Below, piece by piece: positions 43,213-54,838 of a stretch of 64,000 bases of DNA; positions within the stretch are counted from its first letter, which is position 1; every line of letters begins with the position of its first letter. Location of the stretch: NCBI GenBank assembly GCA_022496185.1, contig WTXG01000142.1, positions 1 through 64,000 on the forward strand. The letters are read 5' to 3'. The notes under the pieces were generated by a model. It was not told the DNA's origin. It ran no database searches and saw only the letters and a program-made list of their open reading frames with translations. Source of the stretch: Multifurca ochricompacta. Taxonomy: Eukaryota > Basidiomycota > Agaricomycetes > Russulales > Russulaceae. The translations under genes and the position numbers were made by a program.

Positions 43213-44418
43213 ATGCCTTACGTTCCAGTTGCAACATTAACTGAGGTAGACGATCGTCTGAAACTATCAGCTACAATCCCACTAACGCATTCTCTCATGT
43301 CTTCATCCACTTTTATATCACGCCCCCAGTTCGCATCAAATTGCCCAAATCGAAAGGGCTTTCCATTTTCACTATCTCCCAAGTCTCCTCCACACGGCCT
43401 GTTGCCACTCCAGCACAAGCTCATCACAAGTCCACACTCGTCAGACCAACCCTTGAAGCCATCACTCAAATGCTCCGGCTCCTGGGGTCATACAAGGACA
43501 ACCTCTACGCCAAGCGCACGCAATCATCGTACTCACACCTACCCGTCAAGTCGGAAGAGCGTTCGTTTCAAGGACAAAGACGGCGAGTTGGAGTCCATCT
43601 GTCTCTTTCGCTCCACCGGACGACCATCCTCTATCTTTCGTTCCCATTCTGACACGGAAACTGAGACTGAGCCGGAAAATGCCCCAGCAGCGATGGGACC
43701 ACTACAGCGTTGCGCTGGCACCGTGCTTCTCAGGGTCACTGACGCAACGCCCATCCCTTCGTTATGTACCCCACCTGACGCGAACGTCCGCCTCGAGTCC
43801 ATCTCGCTTTTACCTGCACGGCCCCCACTACTCCGTGGCACCATGTGCGTGCGTAACGTGGCCTACGAGAAACGCGTCATGGTGCGCTTTACGACAGACA
43901 GTTGGATCACCGTCTCCGAGATGCAAGCACAGTACGTTGGCCCTGCCGCGCTCGGCAGTGGTAGCGGCCGTGGGGTTGACGGCGTGTGGGATTGGGACCG
44001 GGATTGGGACCGGTTCGCGTTTACGATATCTCTAGAGTCGAAGGTGAGACCACGCGCGACGCCGTTACCGATTACGTTCATTTGTGCTGTGCACTATATT
44101 GTTCCGGACGTCGGAGAATGGTGGGATAACAATGGTGGTGATGATTTCCGGATCGTCCTTAGCCCCTTCCCCATCCCTGGGAAAAGTAATACGCTACCGC
44201 TACCACGCGTTGGTCTTACCACCACCACCACCGTCATGAACAACTCACCGTTCATGGACGCCACAGCGGGAACAGTTCCTTGTCGATCATCTCGGGTTGT
44301 AGCGCGTCGTACGACAAACACCCCAGCCACAATGGCTTACGTACAGAAGACCACACTTACGAAATACGTTACACCTGTACCTCCGGCGGGGACGAATCGG
44401 TGGTTTCACTTTATCTGA
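43213..44418 (+). CDS. CBM21-type PP1 regulatory subunit (glycogen targeting, Gac1-like)
   Basis: A single 401-codon frame. A Ser/Pro-rich N-terminus is followed by RKSVRFKDKDGELESICLF (about residues 113-131), in which KSVRF is the RVxF-type docking motif for protein phosphatase 1. From about residue 190 a carbohydrate-binding module of family 21 follows: VRLESISLLP, LRGTMCVRNVAYEKRVMVRF, TTDSWITVSE, DRFAFTISL, ITFICAVHYIV and EWWDNNGGDDFRI. These are the conserved strands and the N-N-x-x-D-F-R ending. Such proteins bring PP1 to glycogen and activate glycogen synthase (yeast Gac1/Pig families). The docking motif N-terminal to CBM21 is the usual order. The 80-residue tail is unique. No introns needed; the ATG at 43213 is the first in frame. 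Confidence 0.85.
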   Translation: MPYVPVATLTEVDDRLKLSATIPLTHSLMSSSTFISRPQFASNCPNRKGFPFSLSPKSPPHGLLPLQHKLITSPHSSDQPLKPSLKCSGSWGHTRTTSTPSARNHRTHTYPSSRKSVRFKDKDGELESICLFRSTGRPSSIFRSHSDTETETEPENAPAAMGPLQRCAGTVLLRVTDATPIPSLCTPPDANVRLESISLLPARPPLLRGTMCVRNVAYEKRVMVRFTTDSWITVSEMQAQYVGPAALGSGSGRGVDGVWDWDRDWDRFAFTISLESKVRPRATPLPITFICAVHYIVPDVGEWWDNNGGDDFRIVLSPFPIPGKSNTLPLPRVGLTTTTTVMNNSPFMDATAGTVPCRSSRVVARRTTNTPATMAYVQKTTLTKYVTPVPPAGTNRWFHFI

Positions 44419-45441
44419 AGGTCCCCCCGGGCTCCGACGAAAACTCCATGTACGATAGGAAAAGTGGTGACGAGGGAGCGCGACCGAGGGTGAGGACGAG
44501 GAGGGGGGGGGTTAGATGGGTTCGTTTTTTTGTCATTCATGTCCGCCGTGTTTTTTTTTGTTTTGTTTTACGGAAACAAACTAAAAAAAACTAACGTTTA
44601 TTTCAAAGATTAAAGAGATTGTATTTGTATGTTAGCCTTCTTTGTTGTCTCTGTTAACTAACTAGTTAACTAACTATACGTTCCTTATGACACACACCGC
44701 CACTCCATCATTCGAAATAACTGCGATCCTTTTTGTTTTTCCCCCGCAGTTCCCTTCCTATCATCTTATGTTTTAACGATTTGCGATGCGAAGCGCTTTC
44801 GTCGAAAAAAAATAATTGTACAATTAGTTGCCCTGCGCGAAGGGGCTGCTTCGTCTCTTTCCTGTCTCGTTCTTTGTTACCCGCCCGCCTTGCCATTCAC
44901 GTGCACGCGACATAAAAAATCAGCGGGACGCGGAGATAGCTCTACTCGGCGCTGGCCCCCCGCATTTAGTTGTCGGATGACAAGAGAGGGGAGGGAAAAG
45001 GAGAAACAGAAACAGAAACAAGGCTTCTAGTTCCGAGGCTGCTGCCTGTCATCCTTCTTCCTCCTCCTCGTCCTTGTTCTCGTCCTTGCCCGACCCCGAC
45101 CCCGACCCCGACCGGAACCGGTAAAGCCGCCTGAAATCTCCGTTCCGATTCTATGGTTATCGGCAGTCCCGCCTTAGCGGAGTTTTGCGCACGGAGATTT
45201 AACACGAGACGGGACACGAGGGTGGTGGAAAGCCTGTCAATCAAATCCATACGAATCAGTTTTTTTTGGTTTTTTCTATGAAAGCAGGTAATCCGAGAAG
45301 AAATTGTCGGAAGCCAAAATATATAATATATAAAAGAGGAAGAAAGGACGAACACGTTTGTAAGATTGGTGGAGATGCCTTTAAGCATTGGCTGCGTGAG
45401 AGAGAGAGAATATATGTGTGTGTGAAAAAGGGGTCAAGTAC
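44419..45441. other. Intergenic spacer
   Basis: No gene. It contains T-rich and A-rich tracts (3' flank of the CBM21 gene), a near-palindromic GTTAACTAACTAGTTAAC at about 44,654-44,671, and GACCCC units at about 45,091-45,110. Confidence 0.5.
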
Positions 45442-46792
45442 TCAGTAATGCTTGATAACGAACTGGAGCAAACTAGGGAGGAGACGTAGGTTGATTGTCA
45501 TTAGATAAATGATGAAGGAAGGGAGAGGAGGGGGCGTACTCGAAGCGTCATGATATTCGCTAGGTTCACGATGAACAGTGCCCTTTATCAGTGGGAAAGT
45601 CAGGGTATTATCGACAAACAGATGGGGCTTTCCGTACGAGTAATATATGGTCCCTGAGATGGATCGTGAGGTTAAGTGAGTGTAATACTTATCAGACGAC
45701 GTACCATCGCGAACGATCACATCCAAGAGCCGTATGCCTCTCCCCATCGTAACCGCTTTGAACAGGGTGAGAGAGAAAATCACGCTGTCAAAGACGAGTA
45801 CGCCGGTCCAGGCTAAAGCAGCAACTGATCTCGTCGCCCCCTGGTCATTACAGAGCCACAGCTCGGAGAATCGCTACAACTTACATTTACCCCTGATAAA
45901 GTAAGTAATATCATGTGATGTAAGGACACAGCACATACCCTTCAGGTGGCATGAATTGATGGCATTCTGGGATACTGGTTATAACATTTATCGTTTCGAC
46001 CTTGGCGCGACGACTCCCGACCATCGCCCACTTTTTAAAAACGAAAACGGAGTCGTAAGGCATGCTGAGTTTTTCAAAAAAAAATGAAGACATACACATC
46101 CTGTGAGAATTGACGCTGCGCCAACAAAGACGAGAAATCCAGGATGCGGCGACTTCTGCCATACAATGCGTAGACGCGAACCAGGCAGATGACTTCATGG
46201 AAAGGGTGTATCAGAAGGGGTAGGGAGATGAGCACAACGTGTGTGTGAAGGACATACCGCCAGCGAGGAACTGCAACGCCATCCCAAAAATCTCATGATA
46301 TACATGCAGAGCCTGACAACTGTATCCCATGAGCTCCTTGTTCTACGTATCATGTGGTGACGTGGTAACTTACAGCTGCAGTTGGTCAGGTTCAGTTTAG
46401 TTGCAGCTAACTTCAAATCAGGGACGCACGTCAGGGGTCTTTTGAGCCATATACGATGCAAGCAGCGGAATGTGTCCTATTATTGGGAGATAACGATTAA
46501 GAATACACGCCGATGTGAACAGCCCCAGCTTGTTGTATGGCGGCCACAAGAACTCGATTTCCCAGTGTAGAGTGATCGCATAGTCATAATACAATATCAC
46601 TGGGGAATCGAGATTTAGAGAGGAAAGTCACTGAGATGAGAGGGGAGATGAGCTCACCTGAGGCACAAAGATCGACGACAGAGTTGAGGTATCTAGGATG
46701 GATGAGGGGGTCAATGACGAAGCGCCCATGGGCAGAACCACTTACATATATTTCGCGGCGTGTGGGCCGACTATGATGTCCGCCGGGGACAT
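45442..46792 (-). CDS. DUF6533-like multi-pass membrane protein, probably frameshifted
   Basis: Minus-strand exons: 46792-46746, 46692-46658, 46599-46430, 46336-46258, 46192 to about 46096, then one ending 45939, 45829-45705 and 45653-45442. The start MSPADIIVGPHAAKYIYLNS leads into VILYYDYAITLHWEIEFLW and ACILNRYLPIIGHIPLL, the hallmark of the basidiomycete DUF6533 family of seven-helix-like proteins. Further segments are LHVYHEIFGMALQFLAG, VICLVRVYALYGRSRRIL and WTGVLVFDSVIFSLTLF, then VRDGTIYY. Within the fifth exon the next helix (VFVGAASILTGC) is in another frame than RRIL, as if one base were lost near 46,130. An alternative splice keeps an open frame but loses that helix. It is therefore either a pseudogene or a divergent protein. 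Function of the family is unknown. Confidence 0.6.
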
Positions 46793-48342
46793 AGCAAGCT
46801 CAACCAGCGAGCACGTTGATTACCAGATCCAACGCTTTTCTTCTCAAGAAAGGAAGTGAGCCCACAACGCTTGAGCGCAGACTATATACTGCATCACCCT
46901 CCACGGTGCGCCGCCCAAGGCCAGTAACCATGGATTTGCATTAATGCCATACGTAATCGAGGGAATCTACGGCACGTTGTGCCTAAGCCGATTTGAAGCA
47001 TTATTTATGAGCGTCTCGGCAAGTGAAACCAATGAATGGGGCGATTTCAAAAACACCAGGATGATGGGATCACTCTCTGGGCCTATTAGTTTGTGTTTGT
47101 GCGGTTGTCTTGGAGAACTTGTGATCTGCCAGGAGCTCAACATACCATAGACTGACAGCTTGAGCGTGATGATGATGTGCATCTATCTAGTATAGGATTA
47201 CATATTACGCAGAAGCAGAAGCATCATCAGGATCAGGACCTGAGAGTTTCAATGCATCGCATAACATCAAGTATCATCATGACATGAGTCGACGGCCGTG
47301 CTAGCTTGGCCGTGCTAGCCTTATCACGTGATCACGTAGGAAGCGCAACACTGCCCTTGGGCCAAGCGTGTCGGTTGGACGAGAGGACGAGAGCAGAGAG
47401 ATGACAAGGCCCGCCCTGGCACCCATTTAACGACGTATACACGGGGGATAAACATCGGCCCATTGGTCCGGGCAAGAAGAGAGCACTAGGCAAGGTGGAC
47501 CGCATGACCCACCTCAAAACTCCAACGTCTGAACATATATTGGAAATGGAAATGAAATGAACCTCGTTTCTCTCTTTGCTATCTATTTCGAGAGGTTGTC
47601 TGGCTCTTTCATCTCTGAGTCACCTTTAATCACGCTCACAGGTGTCAGTGGGTTGCTTGTTGGGTGCCACTCGGCCAAGGCCGACGAGCGGGGATTTTAT
47701 TCTGCCGTAAAGGAGCGCAACCACAGCCTCATCTGATAGTTATATAGGATGACTGAACATGAGGACGATCAATGATCTTGTCATGGTGGATGAACCGAAC
47801 AGCCCCGCGATAAGCGATCCAGAACGTGCTGTGCAGGCTCTGATTAATTTAGGATATTAGTCAGTCCGCTGAACAAGGTTACACTTGCTACACTTACACA
47901 CTCACAATGAAGACGACCTACACTTGCTACACTTACACTCACAATGAGACGACATTACATGTTCCATGCGGGTCTCATAATGAACTCTTCTTCTCTCCAT
48001 CTGCGCTGGTGTTAATTCCTGGATGTTTTCATAACTTATAGAGAGTGTACGTCTAGGCTCACTCTAGGCCAGGGGGGGGAAAGACATTGGACTCACATGA
48101 TGATATGAAAGGTTCGAGAGCTGTTATTGCACGGTTCTGGGCGTGACGGGACCAATATCATGGTCATGTGACCTGAAGACAGGGGATCTCGGTCTTGGCT
48201 CACCCGACCACCACACCCAGTTCACCATTCATCCACTCAGTACTCAGTACATATTAGATGATCTGTACACACATATATATACACGTATGGCTCCGCACTA
48301 TGATATTGATACCTTACTCTTCATACTTTCATCTCTTCTACA
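46793..48342. other. Intergenic spacer
   Basis: No convincing gene in 1.55 kb. Short direct repeats occur at 47,870-47,945 (ACACTTGCTACACTTACAC, twice, 39 nt apart). GTGCTAGC is repeated near 47,300. The right end is the ADH promoter. Confidence 0.5.
48274..48281 (+). promoter_or_regulatory. Possible TATA box of the alcohol dehydrogenase gene
   Basis: TATATATA lies 62 nt upstream of the start codon at 48343, followed by C/T-rich DNA (CTTTCATCTCTTCTACA) typical of a fungal transcription start region. Confidence 0.4.
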
Positions 48343-49914
48343 ATGTCGTATAACATCCCAAAAACGCAAAAGGCTGCCATCGTTGAATCACACGACGCAC
48401 CCATACACATCAAGGACGACCATCCGGTAAGGCAGCCAGAGGAGCTCGCCCCCGGAGAGTGTCTCATAAAGTTGGACTGCACTGGCGTGTGTCACACTGA
48501 CCTCCACGCCCGCAAAGGCGACTGGCCACTTCCTTCCAAACTTCCGCTCATCGGAGGGCATGAAGGCGTAGGCAAAATTGTTGCCATCGGCGCCCACACC
48601 GTTAGCTCCCCTGTCAACATCGGTGATCGTGTCGGCATCAAGTGGCTTGCAGACTCATGTCTACAATGTGAACAGTGCCGCAAAGGCTTAGAACAAAGTA
48701 CGTCCCTATTAATTCATTCATTCATTATATATTTCTCGTCATTCACATTTACACCGTAGGTTGTGCAAAGGCCAAGCTCAGTGGGTACACCGTGGACGGA
48801 ACTTTCTCCCAATATGTGGTATAAATACTCCTTTTAACATCTTACTCCCTCCTTTCCGTGTCAGTAATCAGCGATTTTTAGGTTTCCTACGTCTCCCACG
48901 TCACCCCCATCCCTCCAAATCTGAGCAGCGAAGAGGCAGCTTCTTTTCTTTGTGCAGTATGTAATTGCTTTTTTGGCTACTATACCAGAGCGAATGTTGA
49001 TGATTGGAGTTGCACAGGGTGTCACTGTATATCGTGCGCTAAAGTACAGCAAGACAAACCCGGGCGACTGGGTCGTTATTCCTGGAGCAGGTGGCGGTCT
49101 TGGACATCTCGGTCCGTGCGCTTCCCTTCACCGCATGTTCTATCTCATAGGAAATGCCTTTCAGCCGTTCAGTATGCTACGAATGCCTTTGGACTCCGAG
49201 TTGTAGCTGTTGGTTAGTTACTTGGGCTCCCTTTCACTTGGCCCATCCCTCATGATGTCGTCTAGACACCGGGGAGGAAAAGAAGAAGCTATGCTTGGAG
49301 CTCGGCGCAGAGAAATGGATAGACTTCCGGGAGTCCAAGGACCTCGTAAAGGATATCAAGGACGCTGCAGGTGGTGACGGTCCGCATGCTGCACTTGTTT
49401 CGGCAGCGAGTGTAAGTCTTTGGATCGATGAACATGTCATACAATGGGCATAACCCAACACTTGGTTTTTCATAGAGCTCCGCATACGAGCAGGCGGTCG
49501 ACTATCTTCGTCCTGGCGGCTCACTTTTAGTCGTCGGCCTTCCCGGAAAGGCCCAGATTGGCGCGCCCATCTTCTGGACGGTGGTCAAGAGTATCAACAT
49601 CATTGGTTCCTACGTTGGGTGCGCATCCCGTTGTCCCTCCGCGTCTTGTGTGGCCGGAGTGGTTAATTATTATTTTTGGTTTTGAATCTTGCCCCAGTAA
49701 CCGCCAAGATGCGCGTGAAGCTCTAGAAATTGCTGCCTTGGGCAAGGCTAAGTGTTATTTGGCACTCAAACCATTGTCCGCGCTGTCCGAGTACGTGATA
49801 ACATAGAACTTCTGGGAGGTTCTCATCCGCTGATTGTTCCGCTTCTTCTTTAGAGTCTACGAAGGCATGGAGCAGGGAACTGTGGTTGGACGTGTTGTAT
49901 TAAGTATGACATGA
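48343..49914 (+). CDS. ADH1: Zinc-dependent alcohol dehydrogenase
   Basis: I assemble nine exons: 48343-48697, 48760-48818, 48882-48956, 49018-49111, 49165-49212, 49266-49411, 49476-49618, 49698-49790 and 49854-49914. Phases close, giving 357 residues, close to the yeast ADH1 length. It interconverts primary alcohols and aldehydes using NAD. Catalytic zinc ligands are in TGVCHTDLHARKGDWPLP and IGGHEGVG. The structural zinc site is the four cysteines of SCLQCEQCRKGLEQSC. The nucleotide fold has PGAGGGLGHL (GXGXXG type), and the acidic residue in VVAVDTGEEK indicates NAD rather than NADP. IIGSYVGNRQDAREALE and the C-terminal VYEGMEQGTVVGRVVL are typical of the tetrameric fungal class. Cytosolic: no targeting peptide. 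No lesions. Confidence 0.95.
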
Positions 49915-50103
49915 ATGGGGGCGGCTATCGACTACTCCGAAGGATCGGCCTTATCTATTGTGTAGAGAAGTTCCAGCAACAGTGTAATGAATTTTACGGC
50001 GATCAGTTTTGTAAACGAACGAAGTCTTCGGGTGCCGTAAATTGACAGACATGCTTATGCATTCTAGCCGTTGCATTGCGTTACAACCAAGGACAACAGG
50101 AGA

Positions 50104-50376
50104 TCAACGAGCGAGAATGAAATTGTTTTTTGTTTTCATCGATTCTATGAAAGAAAAGGTTACATACATCTCGTTTATGTTTTTACAACGCACATGTTGT
50201 TCATATACGTAAACGGCATGAGCACTAGGGCCCTGAGCATCTGTATCTCCCGTATCGACCCGAATTCCTAATTTCGGATCTGTAGTGTTGCGAGGCGCCT
50301 CGGGGTGCATCGCTCCGTGGTTGCGCGCTTGTCCGCCAGCTATGTCAACTTCTTGCTCGCTCGTCCTTCCCACCAT
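50104..50376 (-). other. Exon-like open frame, unassigned
   Basis: A 90-codon frame beginning at an ATG two codons after an acceptor-like poly-T/AG site. Composition (Gly, Asp, Thr, Pro, His; RNHGAMHPEAPRNTTDPKLG) looks coding, but I do not recognise a family and cannot find a first exon. It would be convergent with the ADH gene. Confidence 0.25.
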
Positions 50377-52064
50377 CTACTAAAAACAAAAACAAAAATC
50401 AGTTATTCAAGGCTCGCAAGGATTAAGATCTTTAGCTTGGTTCGTAAAGAGTTTGGCAAGACATGGGACGACTACCAGTGGAGTTGAAACTTGGACTTGG
50501 GGACCCGAGCATCGAGCAGTTGAGTTGAGTTTGGTGTGGAGTATAATACACATTTGGGGTTTACGGGCACAAGTTTCTGCCAGCGCGCACGCTTTTTTTG
50601 TTTTGTTTTTCAGACAATCAATTTACTGGATTTTTGACAAGCTTGAACACATTTCGCGTTGTAGTTTCCACACGCTCCCAGTTTTAGTTCTCCGGCACCA
50701 ATTTTGCCTGTAGCAAGTTACCCGCGTAGAGTACCGCAAATCAAGAAGCTGAAAAGAGACCAGCCAGCGATCAAACAACATAGTTCAGGTCTTTCAATAG
50801 CTAGCTAGCCATGAATTCGTGCTTCCACTGCGCGGTGAAACGTAGAGACGGAGATACAAACTCTCCTTGCCATGTACACCCCAGAAGGAACGTGAGGACA
50901 TGCTCAATAAGAATTCTCAATTATGTCTAACACTTCCAAAAAAAAATCGCGTAGTTGGTTATTTATTTTCACTCGAGTTCACCTCCAGACCTTGCCTTTC
51001 TTTGTAGACGTGTCAAATGATCTTACTGTAATGGATGAAGGAAGACTTTTCAACATGTTCCATGCTCCATGAAATATCATCCACGTTGCCTGCGTTGATG
51101 CTGATCGAAAACACAAAAGACAATAGTGAACGGATCTGATAAAAAAAGTCGTGTATCGGAACGTTCAAATGTCAATGGTAAAAAAGGCGACTCTTACTAC
51201 CGGGTGATCGTACAAGACCCCTTCGTGCGGTCATCAAGAGTACATTGACGATCGTCCACTCTACTCTCGTACTGGGAGCAATCCAGCTTCACCGATTACA
51301 CCTATTAAAAGGTGTGCATGTGCTCGATTCATCCTTCACAATCATTCCGGTCGCTCCGTGTAAAGGTATCTTAGAGCACAGAACAAGCGCTGTGATACAA
51401 ACACGTAGGCGATCCGATCGCAATGTTGCTCCAGCGCTGGCATGCCAGAGAGAGACGGCACAGTTCGCAATCGGCAAAGAGAAGAGCTCCAGTCACAGAC
51501 AGCTCCAGTGATTTGTTCTTGCTTTGAAGAACCCTGTTTACCACCTCCATGGCTCTGAGCAGTAGTGTAGGAATAGCGTGAGCTCTGAGCCCGAAACCAT
51601 CCACTCCGGCCCGCATTACCTCCTCACGCCTTCAATCCACTCTCTCTCGAATGTCACCACTTCTGGCTGGACCAGTTCGCTTTCTTCATTATAATTTCTG
51701 CTAATAAAACATTCTGACGTTAATTCGACCTTAGTTTCTGACTGTCTCTGATACGATATAAATGCGATCGATACATAGCACGAAACATTATCTTTAGACT
51801 GCTTGCGTTCCGGGCCGCCTTCCCGTTCATTCCTTTTCATCCTAATTGCCTTCTTCATCTCGCCTCTCAGGCTTTAACCTCTTTCTTCACAAATTCTACT
51901 TCATCACCGCCCTTCTCTTAGGTCTCTCTACAGGTATTTAAAGGTACATACTTGCTTGTAGTAGGATCACCGAGCAGAAGCGCAATCTACGGTCATTCTC
52001 TCTCTCTCTCTTTCTCCTTTTGAGTGCTAAAGCAACCATCACGACGACGACAAGCCCAAGGTCA

Positions 52065-52205
52065 GCGGACCCAGCAGCAGCAAAGCCAGCAAGCCAGAAA
52101 AAGCCAGCAAACAGCCAAAGCCAGCAAGCCTTCGACGTATTCGACATATCGACGCATTTCGGCATATCAAGCATTTCGGCGCATCAGCACTTTCGACGAC
52201 TTCAG
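52065..52205 (+). repeat. Degenerate short tandem repeats
   Basis: AGCCAGCAA-type units (52,081-52,130), then TTCGACGTATTCGACATATC / GCATTTCGGC-type units of 8-16 nt (52,130-52,205). The frames through it are repeat-driven rather than gene-like. Confidence 0.5.
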
Positions 52206-54838
52206 CATCTTCTTCTCTTTCCCTCTTCTCGCGGAACCTTTCTCCGCAACGAACTCATACGGTCTCGCGATCGTACAGTAGGGATTTGAGCGTGTCCTCA
52301 CTTGAATGGATTACCGAATGTCGGTATACTCCTTGATGTCATCTATGCTTGATGATCTCAGATATTTCTGCTACCGTTTCACAGACGGCCAAGCCGCGCA
52401 GCCTGGTGGGGATGAGTGCGCTCACTTTATCCTTGAGTTCTTTCGTGACGTGGGCCCGTTGACAACATACACATCATGCCTCTGACGCCATAAAAAAGTC
52501 CTGACTTTCTTTGGGCTACAACCTTCTCTTTGGGGAAGGGGAAGCCACATTGCGCACGGAATCCGTGATATCGTCACGGAGACTGACGACTGAGGTGCTC
52601 TTCAATGACGAAGCTGCTCTTCGGGGGGTGGGAAGCATGTTAATCACATGAAGAAGTTACTTGTTTTGCGGTAAGTCTGAAGAGATACGAAGGAAATGGG
52701 ATGAAGTCCGCGGAGCAGTGTCACAGTATCGCTGGCGCTCATTGATGATGAGGTCCGCCGGCCCGCCAGCAAAAGGTCAAAGATTTAGTCCGCTGGTCAA
52801 TGTTGGGTGATATTTTACTGGATGAGCGCTCGTTGATGATCCTTTATGCATTTTCCCACTTGGCCCTTGAGGTAAAATTTATCATAAAATTGCGTAAATA
52901 AAGGAGTAATGCCAGAAGGTCAGGGCACACTGCAGTCTAGCCATATCGACGACAATCACTTTCCGGTAACTCATCTTCAAGTTGTCTCCGCGTTCTTTCC
53001 ATCTTCATCCCTCCCCCTTAGAAAACTTCGCGATTTCGATTTATTGGCAATAATAGATAGGCGCCGCGTTACGATATTAAAAATATTCAATTGATTCGTA
53101 TTCTATCTCCAACCCTATTCAATTGGTTCTGCCGAGCGCCCACCCCGCCTGATCATGAACCTAGCCCCCAGCAGGTACACCATTCCAGTATCACCGTCCG
53201 TGCAGCCTCGGCAGTGTAAATCTCGACATATTTTCTCTAAATCCCGGTCATGGCATAACATAACTACTCGATAGGCATGCACTGATAAACCAGCGCCAAC
53301 TGATGAGGCCGATATCGGAAAAGACAGACAGGAGCCCAGCTGACATTGGATTGAGCGAAAATCGCTAAGGGTTGGCTCGGGTCCACGACAAAGTTTAGGC
53401 TCGAATTCTAGTAAACAGATTGCCACAGGAGTCTGCCCCCCCAGTTGAGTTGCCCCGTGCGGGGAGTGGGGTAGCGTTTTAAAATAAGCCGTCACGAGTC
53501 TCAGGTATACACTGGTTTTGAGATGATTTTTATGTCCCCATGACCCACAAAACAAAACTAGAACTAACTTTGCTAATCTAGCAAAGACTGACTCCTTCCC
53601 ACCTTTGACAGTCTGACACCTGCACACTTTGCATTTACCACGTCGTTCGTTGGGCTAATTGCTTCCTAAACCAAGAGCCGCGTCAATGCGCGATAACCCC
53701 ATCTTTCAACGAAATTAGATAAGGAGTCTCGTGAACTGCTGTTACTTGCAGAAGAAGAAAGCACAATTCGCCCGGCGATGCACAGAAGCACGGCAGTGGC
53801 GTCAATGGCGCGGCCATAGCGACCCAATGTCATGAAGGGTCCGGTGCTCTATCAACAACAACCCCCTCTGAAAATTGTTGGCCTGCTGCCGCTACTTCTT
53901 TTGGTCAATTGATCGTACCTTTGAAGGAAATATGGGCGCACGTGTGAGAGAACCCATTCACGTTGCACAATCCTATTTGCGGCCTAGACAGACCTCAACT
54001 TTTCATTTGAGTGTGTAACTAGTTGCCTGGAAGCTAGTCTTTAAAAGGGTGACCGAAACCCGTTTCTAGATATTGCGTGGATAGCTTGACTCGGATGAGG
54101 TTGCTGAAGGTAGCCATGCAAAATCGAATTCATTTGAGCGAGCCATTTTTAATTTTATTTATTGACTCAGTGCTGACTAAGCAGAATTGTTGTTCTTCGT
54201 CATTTGTGGGAAAAAAATTGCCCTAAGGAACTGTCAAATCTAATATCAGCGCATCTCAGATAACCCAAGGGTTGCGATAGGTAGGTACGTCTCCTGTTTC
54301 TGTCAATGAGAGAAACACGATAAACCAGCGATCACACAGTGTACGGGTAGAGAGTGAGTGATATTTGCGGATGTAGAATGTAGAATGGAAGAGCGCAACC
54401 AAAACCGTGAGTCACGGACTACGACTAATTTATTGGGAAAACAATGATTTAACCACCTTCTCAGGTTTTGTACACGTACAACTCGCAATCTCTCGAGTGC
54501 TCCGTCTTGCTGCCATCAGATAATTAATTGAGAATTTCCAGACATTAGATGCCGGCACTGAAATAACAAGACTCGGAGCCCAAGGTTCAAACGACAGTTG
54601 CCAAAACGAGGAAGAGAAGCTTCGAGACCTACAAAAGGGGCATCTAAAGTTACGTGTAGCGACTCGGACTGGCCTATCACGCACCAACGCTACGCTAGCT
54701 CGCGCTCTTCTTCCCTTGCAACGAAAATTCGCTCGGATATAAGAGAATTAATCAACAATGTGCTGGCGGGCACAATCGAGGCAGCTATAAATTCACCCTT
54801 GGTTTATGATGCAGAGTCACATTGGAACTTCCTCTTCA

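Larger units (their letters stand above)
49915..54838. other. Gene-poor interval of about 4.9 kb
   Basis: No gene I can defend. Candidates looked at: a minus-strand frame at 50,104-50,376 starting MVGRTSEQEVDIAGGQAR just after a TTTTTAGTAG acceptor-like site, which reads like a real exon but has no partner exon; and a 170-codon minus frame at 53,115-53,627 without motifs. The rest is mixed-composition sequence with small direct repeats (for example AGCCAGCAA units near 52,080-52,130). Confidence 0.5.

Noticed and set aside
52020..52289. Two overlapping plus-strand frames rich in Ala, Lys, Gln and Ser
   Set aside because: Driven by AGCCAGCAA and TTCGAC repeats; both frames are open for the same reason.
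53115..53627. 170-codon minus-strand frame
   Set aside because: No motif, isolated, and composition not different from chance; not called.
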